Assembly: GCA_031262005.1 (NCBI GenBank)
Contig: JAISIO010000010.1
Location: forward strand, 1-7,750
Direction of reading: 5' to 3'
DNA length: 7,750 bases
From: Bacteroidales bacterium
GTDB lineage: Bacteria > Bacteroidota > Bacteroidia > Bacteroidales > UBA1715
Positions 1 through 5,981 of the stretch are shown in pieces. How positions within the stretch are numbered: position 1 is the stretch's first letter; every line of letters starts with the position of its first letter. The notes beneath the pieces are model-generated. The model saw only the letters and a program-made list of their open reading frames with translations. It was not told the DNA's origin and did not search any database. A program made the position numbers and the translations under genes.

Positions 1-101
1 TTGAATATCAAATAATTATAAAAAACATATAACTCTTTTTGCCGAAAGTTTGGACGGTTATACTTTGATGTATTATATTTGCACAAATTTATTTACTGTA
101 A
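1..101. other. Non-coding leader upstream of carA
   Basis: This short AT-rich stretch contains no gene that I can support. The first half (about 1-40) is nearly all A and T, and the only recognisable element is the promoter at 49-81. I see no tail of an upstream gene, no terminator hairpin and no leader peptide. The predicted transcript leader is only about 15 bases, which leaves no room for a riboswitch or a pyrimidine attenuator between the transcription start and carA. Confidence 0.6.
49..81 (+). promoter_or_regulatory. Bacteroidota-type sigma-A promoter for the carA operon
   Basis: TTTG at 49-52 and TATATTTG at 74-81 match the known Bacteroidota -33 (TTTG) and -7 (TAnnTTTG) elements exactly, with a 21-base spacer that lies in the usual range. 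Transcription would start near 85-88, about 15 bases before the carA ATG. A second near match around 59-67 (TA, three bases, TTTG) has the wrong internal spacing and is less likely. No operator is evident. The assignment rests on motif match and position only. Confidence 0.6.
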
Positions 102-1232
102 ATGAACAAGAAAAAAGCATATTTAATCCTCGAAGACGGTACTACGTTTCAAGGATTTTCTTTTGGTGCAGCCGCTCCTGTTTCTGGTGAAGTGGTTTTT
201 AATACGGCAATGACCGGCTATCCCGAAAGTTTGACCGACCCTTCGTACTGTGGTCAAATTCTCGTACCAACATTCCCATTGATAGGCAATTACGGAGTTC
301 CGCCAATGACAGCAGAAAACGGATTGCCTAAATTCTTCGAGTCGGACAAAATTCATATCAAAGCATTAGTGATTTCCGATTATTCATTCGAGTTTAGTCA
401 TTGGAATGCAGAGAAAAGTCTTGATGAGTGGTTGAAGGAATATAATGTTCCTGGAATTTATGGCGTTGATACCCGACAAATTACGAAAATTATTCGTGAG
501 CGGGGGGTTATGCTTGGAAAAATCGAAATAGTTGATGATGAAGATGGTGTGAATGAAGATAAAAACACCTCTCTGGCATTTGATGATCCAAACGAGGAGA
601 ATTTAGTTGCTAAAGTAAGTTGTAAAGAAGTTCAAGTGTTCAAAGCAGACAATAATTCTCAACTTTCAAACTCTCACATTTCACCCAAAATTGTTTTGGT
701 TGATTGCGGTTGTAAATATAATATTATCCGATGCCTCGTAAATAGAGGAGCAACGGTTACCTGTGTGCCTTGGGATTACGATTTTACAACCCTTGATTAT
801 GATGGGTTGATGCTTGGCAACGGACCGGGCAACCCTACAATGTGTGGGAAAACGGTTGAACATATCCAAAAAGCGATGGAAATAGGTAAACCGATATTCG
901 GTATTTGCCTTGGTAATCAACTTCTTTCGCTTGCGGCAGGAGCAAATACCTACAAATTAAAATACGGACACAGAAGTCATAATCAGCCTGCCCTTGAAGT
1001 TGGTACAAATCGTGCCGTAATTACTTCGCAAAATCACGGTTACGCAGTTGATACAGCAACGCTCGGCAACGATTGGGAACCCTATTTTGTGAACCTCAAC
1101 GACGGAACAAACGAAGGTATCCGCCATAAAACAAAACCATTTTTTTCCGTGCAATTCCACCCCGAAGCGGTAAGCGGACCTAATGATACGGAATATTTAT
1201 TCGATAAATTTATAGCATTATGCAAGAAATAA
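102..1232 (+). CDS. carA: Carbamoyl-phosphate synthase small (glutamine amidotransferase) subunit
   Basis: CarA hydrolyses glutamine and passes the ammonia through an internal tunnel to CarB, supplying carbamoyl phosphate to pyrimidine and arginine synthesis in the cytoplasm. The 376-residue protein has the family's usual length. Residues 1 to about 150 form the CarA-specific N-terminal domain (LEDGTTFQGFSFG, FNTAMTGYPESLTDPSY). From about 196 it is a class I (triad) amidotransferase with nucleophile C269 in GICLGNQLL, and H353 and E355 in QFHPEA, the same numbers as in E. coli. The ATG at 102 gives a normal N-terminus and sits just after a Bacteroidota promoter, with no Shine-Dalgarno. The region joining the two domains (about 146-195) looks longer than I remember for Bacteroides CarA and contains an acidic stretch and a Ser/Asn-rich piece. 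The stop overlaps the carB start by 13 bases, which favours coupled translation of the two subunits. Confidence 0.97.
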   Translation: MNKKKAYLILEDGTTFQGFSFGAAAPVSGEVVFNTAMTGYPESLTDPSYCGQILVPTFPLIGNYGVPPMTAENGLPKFFESDKIHIKALVISDYSFEFSHWNAEKSLDEWLKEYNVPGIYGVDTRQITKIIRERGVMLGKIEIVDDEDGVNEDKNTSLAFDDPNEENLVAKVSCKEVQVFKADNNSQLSNSHISPKIVLVDCGCKYNIIRCLVNRGATVTCVPWDYDFTTLDYDGLMLGNGPGNPTMCGKTVEHIQKAMEIGKPIFGICLGNQLLSLAAGANTYKLKYGHRSHNQPALEVGTNRAVITSQNHGYAVDTATLGNDWEPYFVNLNDGTNEGIRHKTKPFFSVQFHPEAVSGPNDTEYLFDKFIALCKK

Positions 1233-4200
1233 AAAAGGTATTACTGCTCGGTTCCGGCGCATTGAAAATTGGAGAAGCCGGCGAGTTTGACTACTCGGGT
1301 TCTCAGGCGTTGAAAGCCCTAAAGGAAGAGGGCATTTACACCGTTTTGATAAACCCGAATATTGCAACTATTCAGACTTCGGAAAACATTGCCGACAGAG
1401 TTTATTTTCTTCCCGTAACACCCGATTTTGTGGAGCAAGTAATTGAAAGAGAGCGTCCACAAGGTGTTTTACTTACGTTTGGAGGACAAACAGCACTTAA
1501 CTGTGGTGTGAAACTTTTTCAAAATGGTATTCTTGAAAAGTACAATGTACGTGTACTCGGAACACCTATTCAGGCAATTATCGATACGGAAGACAGACAA
1601 AAGTTTGTTGAAAAATTAGATGAAATAGATGTAAAATCTATTAAAAGTGAGGCTGTAACTACTGTAGAAGATGCAAAAAGAGTAGCAAAAGATTTAGGCT
1701 ATCCGGTAATTATCAGGGCAGCTTATACGCTTGGCGGACTTGGTAGCGGCTTTTGTGATAATGAAAGCGAGTTGAATGCTTTGGCTGAAAAAGCCTTTAC
1801 GTATTCGCCTCAGATATTAGTCGAAAAATCGCTCAGAGGTTGGAAAGAAGTTGAATATGAGGTTATTCGTGATAAATATGATAACTGCATAACTGTCTGT
1901 AATATGGAGAATTTCGATCCGCTTGGTATTCATACGGGCGAAAGTATTGTGGTTGCTCCTTCGCAAACGCTTACTAATTCGGAGTATCACAAATTGCGCA
2001 GAATTGCTATCAAAATTATCCGTCATATCGGCATTGTGGGCGAGTGTAATGTGCAGTATGCGCTTGATCCGTATTCAGAAGATTACCGCGTAATTGAAGT
2101 TAATGCTCGTCTTAGTCGTTCATCGGCATTAGCCTCAAAAGCAACTGGGTATCCGCTCGCTTTTGTGGCAGCAAAATTAGGGCTTGGCTACGGTTTGCAT
2201 GAGCTAAAAAACGCTGTTACACAATCTACAACTGCTTGTTTTGAGCCTGCGTTAGACTACGTGGTGTGCAAAATTCCGCGTTGGGATTTAGGTAAATTCA
2301 AGGGCGTTTCGCGCGAGCTTGGCTCTTCTATGAAATCTGTGGGCGAAGTAATGGCAATTGGTCGCAACTTTGAAGAGGCTATTCAAAAAGGCTTGCGCAT
2401 GATTGGGCAGGGTATGCACGGTTTCGTGGCAAATAAGGAATTTTCTGTTGATAATTTTGATGAAGCATTGAGTAAGCCGACCGACAAACGAATTTTAGTG
2501 CTCGCTAACGCATTGCATAAAGGATATGATGTGGAAAAAATCCATTCGCTCACAAAAATTGATAAATGGTTTTTGTATAAATTGAATGGTATTCACGAAC
2601 TCGACTTACGACTGAAAAATTACAATAATATAGAAGATGTGCCGTCGGAATTGCTTTGGGAAACTAAACAAAAAGGCTTTTCTGATTTTCAGATTGCACG
2701 GATTATTTATGGCGAAAACATAGAGTTTGAAGAAAAAATGGATTTGGTTAGAAACTACCGTAAATCGAAAGGAATTGTTCCGGTAGTAAAACAAATTGAC
2801 ACGCTCGCCGCCGAATATCCTGCAATGACAAATTATCTTTATTTGACATACAATGGAACGGCTCACGATGTTGAATTTAGTTCCTCTTCAAGCGAAGAGT
2901 CTATCATTGTACTTGGTTCAGGTGCGTATCGTATAGGTAGTTCCGTAGAATTCGACTGGTGTTCGGTGAATGCGGTAAACACTATTCGCCAAAGCGGACG
3001 AAAAGCTATAATGATAAACTACAATCCTGAAACGGTTTCGACCGACTACGATATGTGCGACCGCCTTTACTTCGATGAATTGACATTGGAGCGCATATTA
3101 GACATCACCGATTTGGAACAACCGCAAGGCGTAATAGTTTCGGTTGGCGGACAAATTCCGAACAATCTTGCTATGCGTCTATACAATAATAATATAAAAA
3201 TACTCGGAACTTCTGCTGAAAATATAGACCAAGCCGAAGATAGACACCGTTTTTCACAATTGTGCGACGATCTTAACATTGACCAACCGCAATGGAAGGA
3301 AATGACTTCGCTCGACGATATTTATACGTTTGCCGATAGAGTTGGTTTCCCACTTTTGATCCGTCCTTCATACGTGCTTTCGGGTGCGGCAATGAATGTG
3401 GTGAGCAATCGCGATGAGTTGGAAGGTTTCCTTACGCTGGCAACTAATGTAAGTAAACAATATCCGGTTGTGGTTACCGAATTTATTGAACACGCCAAAG
3501 AGATAGAAATTGACGCTGTGGCACAAAACGGCGAAGTGCTGATTTACGCTATTTCCGAACACGTAGAATTTGCCGGCGTACATTCGGGCGATGCCACTAT
3601 GGTTTTCCCTGCGCAGAAACTCTATGTGGAAACCGTGAGAAGAATTAAACATATTGCCCGCAAAATTGCCAAAGGATTGAACATTTCTGGTCCGTTTAAT
3701 ATGCAGTTGATGGCAAAAGATAATGATATTAAAGTAATTGAGTGTAACTTGCGTGCTTCGCGTTCATTCCCTTTTGTTTCAAAAGTATTGAAAGTGAATT
3801 TCATTGATATTGCTACCAAAGTAATGCTTGGTGAAAATCCTGAAATCCCGCATAAATCAGCTTTTGACTTAGATTATGTAGGTATCAAAGCTCCGCAATT
3901 CTCCTTCTCGCGCTTGCAAAAAGCCGACCCTGTGCTTGGCGTTGAAATGGCTTCAACAGGCGAAGTGGGCTGTATTGGCGAAGATTTTGATGAGGCTATT
4001 CTTAAAGCAATGCTATCAGTGGGCTATACAATTCCTAAACAAAGTGTGTTACTTTCTACCGGCAACACTCGCTCAAAGGCTGATATGCTCCCTGCGGCAA
4101 AAATGTTGCAGAAAAGCGGATATAAATTGTACGCAACACAAGGAACGGCAGATTTTCTCGCACAAAATAACATACAGGCAGAGGTTCTACATCTGCCTAA

Positions 4201-4441
4201 TTCTAATTTGCAGCCCAATACGCTTGATTTTATCAAAGAAAGAAAAATTGATTTTGTGGTAAATATCCCGAAAAATCTATCGAAAAGCGAACTTTCCGAC
4301 AGTTATATTATTCGCCGTTCGGCAATAGATTTTAATATTCCGTTGATAACTAATGCGCGCTTAGCAAGTGCTTTTATTCGTGCATTCTGCAAAATGAAAC
4401 GTGAGGAAATAGGAATTAAAAGTTGGGAGGAATATAAATGA
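1220..4441 (+). CDS. carB: Carbamoyl-phosphate synthase large (synthetase) subunit
   Basis: CarB makes carbamoyl phosphate from bicarbonate, two ATP and the ammonia delivered by CarA. The 1073 residues match the bacterial length and show the standard duplicated layout. The first ATP-grasp half (carboxyphosphate) is at about 1-400, with R166 in IIRAAY and E293/N295 in VIEVNARLSRSSA. The oligomerisation region is at about 400-550. The second ATP-grasp half (carbamate) is at about 560-935, with R715 in LLIRPSY and E841/N843 in VIECNLRASRSF, equal to E. coli numbering. A C-terminal MGS-like allosteric domain is at about 942-1060 and keeps the T-x-x-T pair (T973, T976) that binds UMP/IMP phosphate in E. 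coli. A Ser-rich linker (about 554-558) joins the halves. Several motifs (EFDYSGSQA, GIVGECN, SSVEFDWC) resemble the animal CPS1/CAD type more than E. coli, as I recall for Bacteroides. It overlaps carA by 13 bases and guaA by 4. Confidence 0.98.
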   Translation: MQEIKKVLLLGSGALKIGEAGEFDYSGSQALKALKEEGIYTVLINPNIATIQTSENIADRVYFLPVTPDFVEQVIERERPQGVLLTFGGQTALNCGVKLFQNGILEKYNVRVLGTPIQAIIDTEDRQKFVEKLDEIDVKSIKSEAVTTVEDAKRVAKDLGYPVIIRAAYTLGGLGSGFCDNESELNALAEKAFTYSPQILVEKSLRGWKEVEYEVIRDKYDNCITVCNMENFDPLGIHTGESIVVAPSQTLTNSEYHKLRRIAIKIIRHIGIVGECNVQYALDPYSEDYRVIEVNARLSRSSALASKATGYPLAFVAAKLGLGYGLHELKNAVTQSTTACFEPALDYVVCKIPRWDLGKFKGVSRELGSSMKSVGEVMAIGRNFEEAIQKGLRMIGQGMHGFVANKEFSVDNFDEALSKPTDKRILVLANALHKGYDVEKIHSLTKIDKWFLYKLNGIHELDLRLKNYNNIEDVPSELLWETKQKGFSDFQIARIIYGENIEFEEKMDLVRNYRKSKGIVPVVKQIDTLAAEYPAMTNYLYLTYNGTAHDVEFSSSSSEESIIVLGSGAYRIGSSVEFDWCSVNAVNTIRQSGRKAIMINYNPETVSTDYDMCDRLYFDELTLERILDITDLEQPQGVIVSVGGQIPNNLAMRLYNNNIKILGTSAENIDQAEDRHRFSQLCDDLNIDQPQWKEMTSLDDIYTFADRVGFPLLIRPSYVLSGAAMNVVSNRDELEGFLTLATNVSKQYPVVVTEFIEHAKEIEIDAVAQNGEVLIYAISEHVEFAGVHSGDATMVFPAQKLYVETVRRIKHIARKIAKGLNISGPFNMQLMAKDNDIKVIECNLRASRSFPFVSKVLKVNFIDIATKVMLGENPEIPHKSAFDLDYVGIKAPQFSFSRLQKADPVLGVEMASTGEVGCIGEDFDEAILKAMLSVGYTIPKQSVLLSTGNTRSKADMLPAAKMLQKSGYKLYATQGTADFLAQNNIQAEVLHLPNSNLQPNTLDFIKERKIDFVVNIPKNLSKSELSDSYIIRRSAIDFNIPLITNARLASAFIRAFCKMKREEIGIKSWEEYK
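4425..4430 (+). promoter_or_regulatory. Shine-Dalgarno-like site for guaA
   Basis: GGGAGG lies seven bases upstream of the guaA ATG at 4438, inside the last codons of carB. It is the only clear Shine-Dalgarno match before any of the four starts in the window. It supports the choice of ATG 4438 and suggests that guaA can recruit ribosomes itself as well as being coupled through the 4-base overlap with the carB stop. Since the bases also encode carB residues (Trp-Glu-Glu region), the match could be partly coincidental. Confidence 0.5.
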
Positions 4442-5961
4442 ACGAACTGATTTTAATATTAGATTTCGGTGGACAATATAAAGAATTGATTTCACGATCT
4501 ACACGTAGTTTAAATGTGTATTCGGAAATAAAATCGGGAAAAATATCGGCTGCTGAGGTTAAAAAACTCAATCCGAAGGGAATAATTCTGACAGGTGGAC
4601 CAAACAGCGTTTACTTAGAAAATTCGCCAAAATGCGACCCCGCTATTTTTGAACTCGGCATTCCGGTTTTGGGCATTTGCTACGGTATGCAAATGATGTG
4701 TTATATGCTTGGCGGACGTGTGGAGTCGTGCGGCGTGGGCGAATATGGCAGAATAGAAACGGAAATTGTTGGAAATTCAACATTGTTGCAGGGTATAAAA
4801 TCGAACTTAAAAATGCTGATGAGTCATACCGACCAAGTAACAGAGCTGCCACAAGGATTTCAGCGAATAGCTTCAACTCAAAATTGCCTGAATGCCGCTT
4901 GCGAAGACAACAATCGCAGATTTTACGGCGTGCAGTTTCACCCAGAAGTGGAACACAGCGATTGCGGACAGGAAGTCATGCGCAATTTTTTATTTAATAT
5001 CTGCGGTGCTTCGGGCACATATCATTTGGAAGATTATATTGAAAGAACGGTCAATGCCATTCGACAAAAAGTTGGCACAAAACGTGTGCTACTCGGACTT
5101 TCGGGCGGCGTAGATTCTTCGGTGTGTGCCGCTCTGCTCTCAAAAGCTATTGGCGAGCAATTGACTTGCATATTCGTCGATCATGGATTGATGCGATTGG
5201 GCGAAGGAGATGTTATTGAACATATTTTTTCTAAAAAGAAACTTAATTTTATACGAGTAAATGCCGGTACACGCTTTTTGCAAAAATTGAAAGGTGTGAA
5301 AAAACCTGAGCAAAAACGCAAAATTATCGGCGAAGAATTTGTGCGCGTGTTTGAAGACGAATCAAGTAAACTCGGTAATATTGAATTTTTGGCACAAGGC
5401 ACTATTTATCCCGATATTATAGAATCGGGTGGTGAATTTGGCGATACAATCAAAAGTCATCACAATGTGGGCGGACTTCCTGATAATCATGCGTTTGAAG
5501 GCGTGGTAGAACCACTTTCGGGCTTGTTCAAAGATGAAGTGCGAATTATCGGAAAAATGCTTGGATTACCAGAATTACTTGTGAACCGTCAGCCGTTTCC
5601 CGGTCCCGGATTAGCAATTAGAATTATGGGTGATGTAACACAGCAGAAACTTGATTTGCTTCGATATGCCGACCATATTGTTTGCCAAGAAATAGGGAAA
5701 TTACGTAAGAAACCACAACAATATTTTGCTGTTTTGACCGATACCCGATCGGTTGGAGTGAAAGGAGATCATCGCACCTACGATCATGTGATTGCCGTGC
5801 GAGCAGTAGAAACAAGCGATTTTATGACTTGCGAATATACACCCTTGCCACACAACGTTCTGGGACGGATTTCGTCAAGAATTACTGGAGAAATAAAACG
5901 GGTGAGCCGTGTGGTTTACGATATAACGGGCAAACCGCCCGGAACAGTAGAATGGGAATAA
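4438..5961 (+). CDS. guaA: GMP synthase (glutamine-hydrolysing)
   Basis: GuaA converts XMP, ATP and glutamine to GMP, the last step of guanine nucleotide synthesis. At 507 residues it is a full-length single-chain enzyme (E. coli has about 525). The class I amidotransferase domain is at about 1-195: C81 in GICYGMQ, then H168 and E170 in QFHPEVEH. The ATP-pyrophosphatase domain starts at about 200 with the P-loop SGGVDSS at 222-228, followed by VDHGLMR. The C-terminal dimerisation and XMP-binding domain holds RQPFPGPGLAIRI, TDTRSVGVKGDHRTY and the end KPPGTVEWE. All catalytic motifs are intact. A helix near the N-terminus reads SRSTRS where many GuaA proteins have ARRVRE, a minor divergence, and the final motif has PPG for the common PPA. 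The ATG overlaps the carB stop as ATGA and has a Shine-Dalgarno-like site, so it is probably co-transcribed with carAB. Confidence 0.97.
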   Translation: MNELILILDFGGQYKELISRSTRSLNVYSEIKSGKISAAEVKKLNPKGIILTGGPNSVYLENSPKCDPAIFELGIPVLGICYGMQMMCYMLGGRVESCGVGEYGRIETEIVGNSTLLQGIKSNLKMLMSHTDQVTELPQGFQRIASTQNCLNAACEDNNRRFYGVQFHPEVEHSDCGQEVMRNFLFNICGASGTYHLEDYIERTVNAIRQKVGTKRVLLGLSGGVDSSVCAALLSKAIGEQLTCIFVDHGLMRLGEGDVIEHIFSKKKLNFIRVNAGTRFLQKLKGVKKPEQKRKIIGEEFVRVFEDESSKLGNIEFLAQGTIYPDIIESGGEFGDTIKSHHNVGGLPDNHAFEGVVEPLSGLFKDEVRIIGKMLGLPELLVNRQPFPGPGLAIRIMGDVTQQKLDLLRYADHIVCQEIGKLRKKPQQYFAVLTDTRSVGVKGDHRTYDHVIAVRAVETSDFMTCEYTPLPHNVLGRISSRITGEIKRVSRVVYDITGKPPGTVEWE

Positions 5962-5981
5962 ACACCTAAATCTTTATTATT
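5962..5981. other. 20-base guaA to asnB-like spacer
   Basis: This AT-rich gap holds no Shine-Dalgarno match, promoter or terminator. It contains an in-frame TAA at 5967-5969 relative to the next gene, so that gene cannot extend upstream to pick up an N-terminal cysteine. The tight spacing favours co-transcription of guaA and the downstream gene. Confidence 0.6.

Noticed and set aside
59..67. A second -7-like element (TA, three bases, TTTG) upstream of the chosen promoter
   Set aside because: The consensus has two bases between TA and TTTG, and this has three. No TTTG lies at the right distance upstream, while the pair at 49-52 and 74-81 fits exactly.
3936..4262. A 108-codon plus-strand frame within carB
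   Set aside because: It overlaps the end of the second ATP-grasp half and the MGS-like domain of carB, and its composition looks like an out-of-frame translation.
4677..4997. A 106-codon plus-strand frame within guaA
   Set aside because: It lies in another frame inside the amidotransferase domain of guaA, whose motifs are clear in the true frame. The alternative product shows no recognisable domain.
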